NCBI RefSeq assembly: GCF_004769235.1
Contig: NZ_RQFG01000019.1
Location: forward strand, 124,001-188,000
Origin: Leptospira kanakyensis
GTDB taxonomy: Bacteria; Spirochaetota; Leptospiria; Leptospirales; Leptospiraceae
Direction of reading: 5' to 3'
Length of the DNA: 64,000 nt
Every line of letters starts with the position of its first letter. The first letter of the stretch is position 1. Of this stretch, positions 25,657-34,142 are shown piece by piece. Under the pieces are notes generated by a model. That model searched no databases, was not told the DNA's origin, and saw only the letters and a program-made list of their open reading frames with translations. Both the position numbers and the translations under genes were made by a program.

Positions 25657-26598
25657 GTGAGTAAGATACTTATTACAGGAGGGTTTGGATATCTCGGAGG
25701 TAGAATTGCCAAGTATCTTTCTTCCTTGGGTCATTTGATTGTTTTAGGATCTAGGGTGAATCAAAGCTCTCCCAATTGGTTGCCAAATTGCGAAGTTAGG
25801 CAAATGGATTGGAAGAATCAAACTCAACTTTCAGAGGTTTGTAGAGAAATTGACATTATAGTTCATGCTGCTGGTATGAACGCTCAAGATTGTTCTAAAA
25901 ATCCTATAGAGGCTATCGAATTTAATAGCCTTGCAACTTCAAGGTTAATCGAAGCGACAAGGGTTGGCAAAATTAAAAAATTTATCAATCTATCTACTGC
26001 TCATGTGTACGGTTCTCCTCTTGTTGGAACAATTACAGAGGAAACTTGCACAAGAAATTACCATCCTTATGCGAGTTCGCACCTAATGGCGGAGTTTGCG
26101 GTGAATTTTGCTTCATCACAGGGTTACTTTCAAGGTGTAAATCTTCGTTTATCGAATGGTTTTGGTTCGCCAACCCATAAAGAAGTAGCAACTTGGGGTC
26201 TTCTGGCAAATGACCTGTGTAGACAAGTATTTAAGTCAAAAAGCCTTCACATTCATTCAAATAAAAGTCTACTGCGAGATTTTATACCTATTAAGAATAT
26301 TGAAACAGTTATAGGCAAGATATCAGACGATAGCTTTAATATTACTTTTCCTCACGTGAATCTTGCTTCTGGAAAAACAATAACTATATTTCAAATGGCT
26401 GAATTAATTCAGTCGAGGGTTCATATCCTGTATGGTTATTTACCAAAAATTATTACACCAGAATCCTCAATAAATGAAAAATCGATCGAATTTAATTTCG
26501 ATATTACGCTTCTCAAAAATCTTGATTTGTATGAATTTCCGAATATGCATGAAGAAGTCGATAGGTTGCTTGTTTTTTGTAAAAATGATATCGAATAA
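25657..26598 (+). CDS. SDR-family nucleotide-sugar reductase/epimerase with YxxxH
   Basis: Extended SDR with the loop GGFGYLGG, INLSTAHVYGS and LLRDFIPIKNIE. The catalytic tyrosine is in HPYASSHLMAE: the YxxxK lysine is replaced by histidine (Y138, H142). It starts at GTG one base after rfbF. Position at the end of the CDP branch suggests the final 4-keto reduction of the CDP-6-deoxy sugar, but the missing lysine makes ordinary SDR chemistry uncertain. No 3-dehydrase (RfbH) gene is present, so a 3,6-dideoxy sugar such as abequose is unlikely. Confidence 0.72.
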   Translation: MSKILITGGFGYLGGRIAKYLSSLGHLIVLGSRVNQSSPNWLPNCEVRQMDWKNQTQLSEVCREIDIIVHAAGMNAQDCSKNPIEAIEFNSLATSRLIEATRVGKIKKFINLSTAHVYGSPLVGTITEETCTRNYHPYASSHLMAEFAVNFASSQGYFQGVNLRLSNGFGSPTHKEVATWGLLANDLCRQVFKSKSLHIHSNKSLLRDFIPIKNIETVIGKISDDSFNITFPHVNLASGKTITIFQMAELIQSRVHILYGYLPKIITPESSINEKSIEFNFDITLLKNLDLYEFPNMHEEVDRLLVFCKNDIE

Positions 26599-26621
26599 AT
26601 GAACAAAATAAGGATATTGAT

Positions 26622-27527
26622 TTGCATAATATAAGTGAATATAAAAAAAGCTATGATAAGAAGGTTTCAGTAATAATACCCACTTTTAATCATGGTCATC
26701 TTCTTGAGAGATGTTTGAATTCGGTGTTAAATCAAAGTTATCGGAATTTAGAGATAGTAATTGTTGATAATAATTCTATTGATAATACTAAAGAAGTAAT
26801 TCGATATTTTAGAGATAAAATACAAATAAATTATCATCTAATCCAGAATAACGGAATAATTGCGAAATCACGTAATATTGGAATCCAGAATTCAAAAGGT
26901 GATTTTATTGCGTTCCTGGATTCTGATGATTGGTGGTTGCCTGACAAACTAGAAATCTCTATGCGTTATCTAGAAAAAGGTGCAGATCTAGTATACCATG
27001 ATTTATGGCTTTATGGAATTAATGGTATTCCTTTCTTTTTTAATAAAGCAAAAACTCGTAAGCTAGATGTTCCTGTTAAAAGGGATCTATTGCTCAATGG
27101 AAATGCAATAAATAATTCTAGTGTAGTTTTACGTAGGTCAATTGTTGAAAAAGTTGGATATTTATCGGAAGCAAGAGAGATTATTGCGGGAGAAGACTAT
27201 GACTATTGGATTCGAATATCTGAAGTTACTGAGAAGTTTCAAAAAATACCAATATGTTTAGGTTACTATTGGATAGGTGGTGGCAATATAAGTAGTTTAG
27301 TTCGATATCAAAGGATCTTTGATTTTGTCTATAATCAATACAATGATTTCATTCAGAAGTGTATAGGAAATCGAAAACCAAAATGGATGGGTTATGCAAT
27401 TCTATTAGCCAAATTAAATGAAAGGGAAGTTGACCTATCAGAAATATTGGTTTGTTATAGAGACATTGGAATATTTAATTTAGCTAAATTGCTATTGAAA
27501 TGGATTTATAATAATTTCACACGTTAA
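26622..27527 (+). CDS. GT2 family glycosyltransferase
   Basis: GT-A fold transferase: VSVIIPTFNHGH near residue 16 opens the domain, IVIVDNNS is the nucleotide-binding strand and FLDSDDWW carries the DXD-type metal site. TTG at 26622 is the start, with AAGGA nine bases upstream. The 301 aa length is normal for a single-domain GT2, and there is no membrane segment. It follows the CDP-sugar genes and may transfer that sugar; this is only positional. Confidence 0.82.
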   Translation: MHNISEYKKSYDKKVSVIIPTFNHGHLLERCLNSVLNQSYRNLEIVIVDNNSIDNTKEVIRYFRDKIQINYHLIQNNGIIAKSRNIGIQNSKGDFIAFLDSDDWWLPDKLEISMRYLEKGADLVYHDLWLYGINGIPFFFNKAKTRKLDVPVKRDLLLNGNAINNSSVVLRRSIVEKVGYLSEAREIIAGEDYDYWIRISEVTEKFQKIPICLGYYWIGGGNISSLVRYQRIFDFVYNQYNDFIQKCIGNRKPKWMGYAILLAKLNEREVDLSEILVCYRDIGIFNLAKLLLKWIYNNFTR

Positions 27528-27532
27528 AAAAT

Positions 27533-28471
27533 ATGCAATCGTTAGTTAGTGTAATAGTTCCAGTATTCAATGTTGAGAAATATATTGTAGATACCATTAG
27601 ATCAATTTTAAATCAAAGTTTTTTAGATTTTGAATTGATTTTGGTGAACGACGGTTCCCAAGATAATTCAATTTCCATTGCTGAAGATATTCTGAGTTCG
27701 GAGAATGTTAAATTCAAAATACTTTATCAAGAAAATAAGGGTTTATCAAGTGCTAGAAATCTCGGGCTTAAACATGCTCTTGGAGAATTTGTAGTTTTTG
27801 TAGATTCGGATGATATTTTAGATCCTGAATTTCTGAATGCCTTGATTTCTCAGGCGAAAACAAAAGAAATTACTGCTTCCGTCGTGAATTTTCGTTTTAT
27901 AACTCAGGGAGAGGATAAAACTTCTGTAAAAAAAATCAATTATACTGTGTTCGATAACTTATTTCTACAGGAGCAATTCCTCAAGAGAAAAGTGACTTTA
28001 ATTATTCCTTGTATGTTGATTAGAAGGAGTTTTTTGATTAAGAATTCAATTTATTTTGATGAAAGTATTTATTTCTCTGAAGATCAAGAGTTTATTTGGA
28101 GACTCATTAATCACAATATTAAAATTTCTTATAGTGATGCAAAATTATATTTCTATTTGATTAGGCCGAATTCAATTATGACTACAATAAATCCAAATAA
28201 AGTTATGAGTGGTTATGTTGGGATAAAGAAACTTGAATTTAATTCTTCGTTTATAAATGGGATGTTCGTCTTACCTAGATGGACTATCGGTGCATTAAAG
28301 ACTGTGGCAAAAAGATCTGACTATAAGACTTTTATATATCTAACGAAGAAACTTGAACTTGAAAAGCATCTAGATATTTTATTCTCTTTTCCTGACATTC
28401 GAGTGAGGTTGGTTGCGTTTGTTTGTAAAATTAGTTTTTTTATATTTTATTTAATCTTTAAGAGATTCTAG
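27533..28471 (+). CDS. GT2 family glycosyltransferase
   Basis: Starts with VSVIVPVFNVEKY, then LILVNDGSQDNS and the metal motif FVDSDDILD. A GlyLSSARN segment (GLSSARNLG) is typical of GT2 enzymes. The C-terminal end is very hydrophobic (FFIFYLIFKRF), possibly a membrane contact. Five bases separate it from the previous GT2, so the two are probably cotranslated and act on neighbouring sugars. Specificity is unknown. Confidence 0.82.
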   Translation: MQSLVSVIVPVFNVEKYIVDTIRSILNQSFLDFELILVNDGSQDNSISIAEDILSSENVKFKILYQENKGLSSARNLGLKHALGEFVVFVDSDDILDPEFLNALISQAKTKEITASVVNFRFITQGEDKTSVKKINYTVFDNLFLQEQFLKRKVTLIIPCMLIRRSFLIKNSIYFDESIYFSEDQEFIWRLINHNIKISYSDAKLYFYLIRPNSIMTTINPNKVMSGYVGIKKLEFNSSFINGMFVLPRWTIGALKTVAKRSDYKTFIYLTKKLELEKHLDILFSFPDIRVRLVAFVCKISFFIFYLIFKRF

Positions 28472-28488
28472 GACAGATAACCAAAATA

Positions 28489-29376
28489 ATGAAAATCCTT
28501 ATACTGGGAACAAGCGGAATGCTTGGAAGTGCGACTTATAGACTGTTACCTGAATATGGCCACGAAGTTTTCGGTACACTCAGGCAAAGTAAACAGACAG
28601 AATCTATTACAAATTTTTTTCCAAATTCCAAAAATTTGATTTATAATATTGATGTTCTTAACACAGATCACTTAAACCAGGTTATTACTCAAATCAGGCC
28701 AGATGTTATCATTAATTGTGTTGGTATCATCAAACAGTTAAACATATCAATTGATCCTCTATATGTTTTGCCTATCAATTCTTTACTTCCGCATAGGCTT
28801 GCGGAACTTGCATTTCGTGTAGGAGCAAGACTTGTTCATATAAGTACGGATTGCGTGTTTGATGGAAAAGTCGGGAATTATAAGGAAACTGATAAAGCAA
28901 ATGCCGATGATTTGTATGGGAAATCAAAGGAATTGGGTGAGATAAAGGATAAACCAAACGTAATTACGCTTCGAACTTCTTTGATAGGGCATGAATTGCA
29001 ATCAAATCACTCTCTCGTAGATTGGTTTTTGACACAATCAATAGCAGTAAGAGGTTTTAAAAAGGCAATATTTTCTGGTTTAACAACAGTTGAGATGGCA
29101 AAAGTAATTCAAAAATATATTCTTCCAAATCCAAAGCTCAGCGGTCTTTTTCATTTATCAGTCGAGCCAATTTCTAAATTTGATTTACTTCAGTTAATTA
29201 AAGAAGAATACGAAAAAAATATCGAGATTATACCTGATTGGGAAACATCTATTGATAGATCTTTAGATTCTAGTAAATTTCGCGAAATCACGGGATATGA
29301 ACCAGGAAAATGGCGACAAATGATATTTGAAATGAAATCTTATTATGACAAATACAAAGGCAATTCTCATGTTTGA
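28489..29376 (+). CDS. RmlD-like UDP-L-amino-sugar reductase
   Basis: SDR of 295 aa with the N-terminal loop ILGTSGMLG, HISTDCVFDG and the catalytic YGKSK in DLYGKSKELGE. It heads a trio with a FnlA/CapE dehydratase-epimerase and a FnlC/WecB 2-epimerase. In UDP-L-FucNAc synthesis the second enzyme (FnlB/CapF) carries an extra cupin domain, which is absent here. The short reductase fits the Vibrio O37 WbvR type, giving UDP-L-RhaNAc and then UDP-L-QuiNAc. It overlaps fnlA by eight bases. Confidence 0.72.
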   Translation: MKILILGTSGMLGSATYRLLPEYGHEVFGTLRQSKQTESITNFFPNSKNLIYNIDVLNTDHLNQVITQIRPDVIINCVGIIKQLNISIDPLYVLPINSLLPHRLAELAFRVGARLVHISTDCVFDGKVGNYKETDKANADDLYGKSKELGEIKDKPNVITLRTSLIGHELQSNHSLVDWFLTQSIAVRGFKKAIFSGLTTVEMAKVIQKYILPNPKLSGLFHLSVEPISKFDLLQLIKEEYEKNIEIIPDWETSIDRSLDSSKFREITGYEPGKWRQMIFEMKSYYDKYKGNSHV

Positions 29377-30379
29377 TAATAAAACTCTCTTAATCACTGG
29401 CGGCACAGGTTCATTCGGTAACACTGTTTTAAAAAGATTTCTTAATACCAATGTAAAAGAAATTCGAGTATTTAGCCGTGATGAAAAGAAACAAGAGGAT
29501 ATGCGTATTTCTCTTAACAACGATAAACTTAAATTCTATATTGGAGACGTAAGAGACTTCGATAGTATTTCTTCAGCATTGATTGGCGTTGATTATGTTT
29601 TTCATGCAGCTGCCTTAAAGCAGGTTCCGTCTTGCGAATTCTATCCAATGGAAGCGCTAAAAACAAATGTTAATGGAACAGAAAATGTTTTATCAGCAGC
29701 TCTTTTTAGGAATGTCAAAAGGGTAGTTGTCCTTAGCACTGATAAAGCCGTTTATCCTATTAATGCAATGGGAATTTCAAAAGCTATGGCTGAGAAAGTG
29801 ATGGTTGCGAAATCGAGACAAGTTCCAGAAGGTGGTACCGTTTTTTGTGCTACACGTTATGGAAATGTAATGGCTTCTCGTGGCTCGGTTATTCCTTTGT
29901 TCATTGATCAATTGAAGAATGGAGAACCATTGACAATAACGGATCCCCAAATGACGCGTTTTCTAATGTCATTAGAGGACTCTGTAGATTTAGTTTTGCA
30001 TGCTTTTGAACATGCAAAACAGGGAGATATCTTTATCCAAAAAGCTCCTGCTTCAACTGTGGGAGATTTAGCCGAAGCTATAAAGGACTTATTTCAGAAG
30101 AAAAACCCAATTCGCGTGATTGGTACTCGCCATGGTGAAAAACTTTATGAATCGTTAGTATCTAGAGAAGAAATGGCAAAGGCAGAAGATATGGGCCGTT
30201 ATTACCGTATTCCAGCAGATAATAGAGATCTAAATTATAAAAAATATTTTGTAGAAGGTGAAGAAAAGGTTTCTGAATTGGATGATTACACTTCACACAA
30301 TACAAAACGATTGGATGTAGATGAAATTAAGGGATTATTATTAAAATTAGATTATGTCCAAGGTGAGCTAAATGCTTAA
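29369..30379 (+). CDS. UDP-GlcNAc 4,6-dehydratase/5-epimerase (FnlA/CapE type)
   Basis: Extended SDR that makes UDP-2-acetamido-2,6-dideoxy-L-arabino-hexos-4-ulose from UDP-GlcNAc. It shows ITGGTGSFGN near the N-terminus, HAAALKQVP, LSTDKAVYPINAMGISK and RYGNVMASRGS. The usual catalytic tyrosine before SK is methionine (MGISK), as known for CapE/FnlA. The ATG at 29369 is chosen because AAAGG lies eight bases upstream; a frame from 29345 would overlap more. Its product is also the substrate of PseC, so it may replace the missing PseB. Confidence 0.85.
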   Translation: MFDNKTLLITGGTGSFGNTVLKRFLNTNVKEIRVFSRDEKKQEDMRISLNNDKLKFYIGDVRDFDSISSALIGVDYVFHAAALKQVPSCEFYPMEALKTNVNGTENVLSAALFRNVKRVVVLSTDKAVYPINAMGISKAMAEKVMVAKSRQVPEGGTVFCATRYGNVMASRGSVIPLFIDQLKNGEPLTITDPQMTRFLMSLEDSVDLVLHAFEHAKQGDIFIQKAPASTVGDLAEAIKDLFQKKNPIRVIGTRHGEKLYESLVSREEMAKAEDMGRYYRIPADNRDLNYKKYFVEGEEKVSELDDYTSHNTKRLDVDEIKGLLLKLDYVQGELNA

Positions 30380-31499
30380 GGTTTTAACCTTAGTTGGCAC
30401 ACGTCCAGAATTAATTAAAATGTCTCGTGTGATTGCTGCTATGGATAAGCACTTTAATCATATTTTCGTTCATTCTGGGCAAAACTATGATTACGAACTA
30501 AATCATGTTTTTTTTGATGATCTAGAAATCAGAAAACCAGATTATTTTTTAAATGTAGCATCTGATACGGTAGCCAAAACTATCGCCGCAGTATTAGTAA
30601 ACATTGATGAAGTATTGGAGAAGGAAAATCCAGATGCAATTTTAATTTATGGAGATACAAATACTTGTTTGGCTGTAATCTCCGCAAAACGCCGAAAAAT
30701 CCCAGTTTTTCATATGGAAGCTGGTAATCGTTGTTTTGATGAAAGAGTCCCTGAAGAATTAAACAGGAAGGTAGTTGATCATTTAAGTGATATCAATATT
30801 GTTTTAACAGAACATGCGAGAAGATATCTTTTGAATGAAGGAATTAAACCTGAAACCATATTTAAATCAGGATCTCATATGAAAGAGGTTCTTGATTATT
30901 ATGCACCCAAAATAAAAAAATCAAAAATATTATCCGAATTAGCTTTGAGTGAAAAAGAATATTTTTTGGTAAGTATCCATAGGGAAGAGAATGTTGATAA
31001 CGAATCTAATCTTTTGGAAATGATAAACTCACTTAAGGGTTTAGCGTTAGAGTATAAGATTCCTGTGATCGTTTCAACCCATCCGAGAACCAAAAAAAGA
31101 TTAGAATCTTTGGGTATCCAATCAGTGGAGAATATTCAGTTTTTAAAACCGTTTGGATTTTTAGATTATATTTTTTTACAACAAAATGCAAAATGTGTGA
31201 TTTCCGATTCAGGAACCATCACGGAAGAGGCAGCAATTCTTAAATTTCCCGCGATAACAATTCGTAACACACATGAAAGACCTGAAGGGATGGATACCGG
31301 AGTTTTAATTTTATCTGGATTAAAGGAATTGGAAGTTCTAGAATCAGTGAATATTTCAATTAGTGTCTCTAATCAGAAAGAAGTTAAAAATGAAAATGTT
31401 TTTGATTATTTCGTAGATGATGTTTCTTCAAAAATCGTAAATTTGGTTCAAAGTTATACTGGATATGTCAATCGAGTAGTTTGGAAAAAAAATACATAA
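30372..31499 (+). CDS. UDP-sugar 2-epimerase (FnlC/WecB family)
   Basis: Non-hydrolysing UDP-HexNAc 2-epimerase family: LVGTRPELIK at the N-terminus, IYGDTNTCLAV, HMEAGNRCFDERVPEE (glutamate site), SIHREENVD and SDSGTITEEAA. 375 aa. Directly after the FnlA-type enzyme (overlap of eight bases), it should act as the third step of UDP-L-FucNAc or UDP-L-QuiNAc synthesis rather than make ManNAc. The next gene starts immediately after its stop. Confidence 0.85.
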   Translation: MLKVLTLVGTRPELIKMSRVIAAMDKHFNHIFVHSGQNYDYELNHVFFDDLEIRKPDYFLNVASDTVAKTIAAVLVNIDEVLEKENPDAILIYGDTNTCLAVISAKRRKIPVFHMEAGNRCFDERVPEELNRKVVDHLSDINIVLTEHARRYLLNEGIKPETIFKSGSHMKEVLDYYAPKIKKSKILSELALSEKEYFLVSIHREENVDNESNLLEMINSLKGLALEYKIPVIVSTHPRTKKRLESLGIQSVENIQFLKPFGFLDYIFLQQNAKCVISDSGTITEEAAILKFPAITIRNTHERPEGMDTGVLILSGLKELEVLESVNISISVSNQKEVKNENVFDYFVDDVSSKIVNLVQSYTGYVNRVVWKKNT

Positions 31500-32750
31500 A
31501 TGATTCAAAAAAATTCGCATGGTTCGATAGCCATACTGATTGATGATTATTTGCCAGATAGTACCAAAGTTGCATCAAAAATGATGCATGAACTTGCAAT
31601 TGAATTTAAGAGCCGTGGATACGAAGTGGATGTTTATACTCCATTGATTTTAGGTAAGGTTCAAAAGGGTATCTCTAACTTAAATATTCAAATGGATGGG
31701 ATTAATATTTTCCGTTTTTACGCAGGAAAACTAAAAACTGCTTCGAAACCATTACGATTAATCAATGAAATATTGATGCCGTATAAAGGGATTTTAAGAT
31801 ATTATAATAAACTTGGAAGTAGAAATTATCAATTCGTTATTTCATACTCACCATCTATTTTTTGGTATCCTTTCGTTCTTTTTCTAAAGATAAAATCTAA
31901 CGCTAAGTCCTTTTTAATTTTAAGAGATTTTTTTCCTCAGTGGGTCATTGATAATGGAATGATTAAAGAAAAATCATTGATTGCTAAGTTTTTTAGATGG
32001 CATGAGTCTAAGTGTTATTCTGCATCCGATATAATTGGAATCCAATCTCCAGCAAATTTAAATTGGTTTCAGGACAAATTTCCTATTTTTAGAAATAAAT
32101 CTACTTTGTTATATAATTGGGCTTCACCTCTTGGATTCAAAAGTAACCAATCGCAATCTCGTATAAAAGATAAAATTGGAAACTTTAGAAAGAAATACAA
32201 TTTAGAGTCAAAAATTATTTTTTTCTACGGTGGAAATATTGGCCATGCACAGGATATCAGGAATTTACTTCAGTTAGCTGAAGATATGGTTCCGTATAAA
32301 GATGTTTTTTTTGTTTTTATGGGAAGCGGCGATGAAGTTGACCTTCTTAAAAATTGGATATCAGATAGGAACCTACAAAATACTTTATATTTAGAAAGTG
32401 TAGACCAAGGAGAGTTCATTCAAATTCTACAAGAAGTAAATGTAGGTTTGTTTTCTTTGCACCCCCATCATACAACTCATAATTTTCCTGGGAAAATTCT
32501 TGCTTATTGTCAAGTAGGTATCCCAATCTTAGGCGCCGTAAACACAGGAAATGACATTGTTTCAGTAATCGAAGGAAATGGCGCCGGTAAAATATCCATT
32601 GCCGGTGATTCTAAAACCCTTTTTAAGAATGCAGTGTTATTATCTGATGAGAAAGTGCGAAAGAGAATGTCTGAGAAATCTTTATTACTGATGGATACTT
32701 ATTTTTCAACTGCAAAGACCGTCGATTTAATTTTATCTTCTTTTGAGTAA
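31500..32750 (+). CDS. GT4 glycosyltransferase, WbuB-like
   Basis: GT-B fold transferase of 416 aa. The N-terminus has ILIDDYLPDSTKVASKMMHE, the middle FYGGNIGHAQDIRN, and the C-terminal site HNFPGKILAYCQVGIPILG, all typical of the WbuB group. In E. coli O26, WbuB is placed next to fnlABC and is thought to transfer L-FucNAc. Here it follows the L-amino-sugar trio, so it likely adds that sugar to the first lipid-linked residue. Donor identity is inferred from context. Confidence 0.78.
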   Translation: MIQKNSHGSIAILIDDYLPDSTKVASKMMHELAIEFKSRGYEVDVYTPLILGKVQKGISNLNIQMDGINIFRFYAGKLKTASKPLRLINEILMPYKGILRYYNKLGSRNYQFVISYSPSIFWYPFVLFLKIKSNAKSFLILRDFFPQWVIDNGMIKEKSLIAKFFRWHESKCYSASDIIGIQSPANLNWFQDKFPIFRNKSTLLYNWASPLGFKSNQSQSRIKDKIGNFRKKYNLESKIIFFYGGNIGHAQDIRNLLQLAEDMVPYKDVFFVFMGSGDEVDLLKNWISDRNLQNTLYLESVDQGEFIQILQEVNVGLFSLHPHHTTHNFPGKILAYCQVGIPILGAVNTGNDIVSVIEGNGAGKISIAGDSKTLFKNAVLLSDEKVRKRMSEKSLLLMDTYFSTAKTVDLILSSFE

Positions 32751-32759
32751 TTAGTTTAT

Positions 32760-34037
32760 ATGAATTCAACTCCGTATATTAGAAGGCATTCGAGGTGGTT
32801 CGAACGCATATTGTTAAGTTATTTTTTTCAATTTATTACGGGTGGAATTGTACTTGTTGTATCCTGTGCGATTCCTATTTGGGGTTATGCTTTTTGGAAT
32901 TCAAATGATCCAAATTTAATCACTTCATTATCGGCTAGTTTAATTGCGTTTTCCATATCTACTTTCAGTTTAAGAAAATTGTTTCGTTTACCTGGATCGG
33001 AATCTGTATCTTATATTTTACCAGTTGCTTTGATCTGTTATGCAGTTCCAATTGGTTTAATATTGTTTTTTAGAACTACATATTCCATTCAGATCTTTTT
33101 AGTTGGCTTTTTCGTAACTTTGATCTGGTGTTTCGCTGGTTTTTTCCTTGGTAGAAGATATAGGTTAATTCGATATGCAATTTTACCTTTCGGTTCAATT
33201 TCGGAATTAGAATTGTCGCACGGTGCATTCGTTAAAACATTGTCAGCACCCGATTTAGAAGGTCAAAGATATAATGCTATTGTTGCAGATTTCAATAGCC
33301 CTATGATTACTGCTGAATGGGAAAAATTTTTAGCTCAGTGTACTTTAGCAAGAATCCCGGTATACTCTGAAAAAAAAATTCGAGAATTTCTTACAGGTCG
33401 CGTAAAAATCAATCGTTTATCAGAAAATATTTTTGGATCATTATTGCCATCTGAGTTTTATGAATACATCAAAAGATGGATAGATATTATTTCTGCTATT
33501 GTTTTAATTCCTTTTTTTTTCCCTATCTTTATACTAATAGCTATCTTAATAAAAATAGAATCAAAAGGGCCTGCGTTGTTTATTCAACCCAGGATGGGTT
33601 TTCGTGGGAAAGTTTTTCCTATGTTGAAGTTTCGAAGTATGTATATCGATAAAAAGGGGAGTGGATTCACCAACCCAGAAGATGATCCTCGTATTACGAA
33701 AATCGGTAAATTTATTAGGAAATATCGAATAGATGAACTTCCTCAAATATTTAATATTTTGATAGGGCAAATGTCTTTTATCGGACCTAGACCAGAATCT
33801 TTTGAGCTGTCACAATGGTATGAGAAAGACGTGCCTTTTTTTGCCTATCGTCATGTCGTAAGACCGGGTATTAGTGGGTGGGCCCAAGTTGAACAAGGTT
33901 ATGCAGCGGAAGTAGAAGGAATGAATGTTAAATTAGAATATGACTTTTATTATATTAAAAACTTTTCATTCTGGTTGGATTTATTAATTACATTCAAAAC
34001 TATTAAAACAATTTTAACTGGATTCGGATCTAGGTAA
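32760..34037 (+). CDS. Initiating polyprenyl-phosphate sugar phosphotransferase
   Basis: Large monotopic or polytopic phosphoglycosyltransferase of the WbaP/WcaJ type that starts the repeat unit on undecaprenyl phosphate. The N-terminal half has about four hydrophobic segments and a soluble region; a membrane re-entrant helix near residue 240 precedes the catalytic domain with MLKFRSMY, RKYRIDELPQIFN, MSFIGPRPE and RPGISGWAQV. 425 aa. It may transfer GlcNAc-1-P or a related amino-sugar phosphate; the donor is not evident. Confidence 0.85.
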   Translation: MNSTPYIRRHSRWFERILLSYFFQFITGGIVLVVSCAIPIWGYAFWNSNDPNLITSLSASLIAFSISTFSLRKLFRLPGSESVSYILPVALICYAVPIGLILFFRTTYSIQIFLVGFFVTLIWCFAGFFLGRRYRLIRYAILPFGSISELELSHGAFVKTLSAPDLEGQRYNAIVADFNSPMITAEWEKFLAQCTLARIPVYSEKKIREFLTGRVKINRLSENIFGSLLPSEFYEYIKRWIDIISAIVLIPFFFPIFILIAILIKIESKGPALFIQPRMGFRGKVFPMLKFRSMYIDKKGSGFTNPEDDPRITKIGKFIRKYRIDELPQIFNILIGQMSFIGPRPESFELSQWYEKDVPFFAYRHVVRPGISGWAQVEQGYAAEVEGMNVKLEYDFYYIKNFSFWLDLLITFKTIKTILTGFGSR

Positions 34038-34142
34038 TTAAATCGGGTTTTTGCAAAATCGTGATATTTTATTCTAAAATATAAAAATACCATCGTTTGT
34101 ATAAGTTTTTTTTATAATATCATAAAGACTAAGGGAATTATC
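34038..34142. other. Intergenic region before the polymerase gene
   Basis: A 105-base, extremely AT-rich gap. It contains an AT-only inverted repeat (34064-34082: ATATTTTA, TTC, TAAAATAT), a TATAAT at 34113-34118 without a good -35, and an AAGGGA ribosome site at 34131-34136. A weak internal promoter is possible. Confidence 0.35.
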
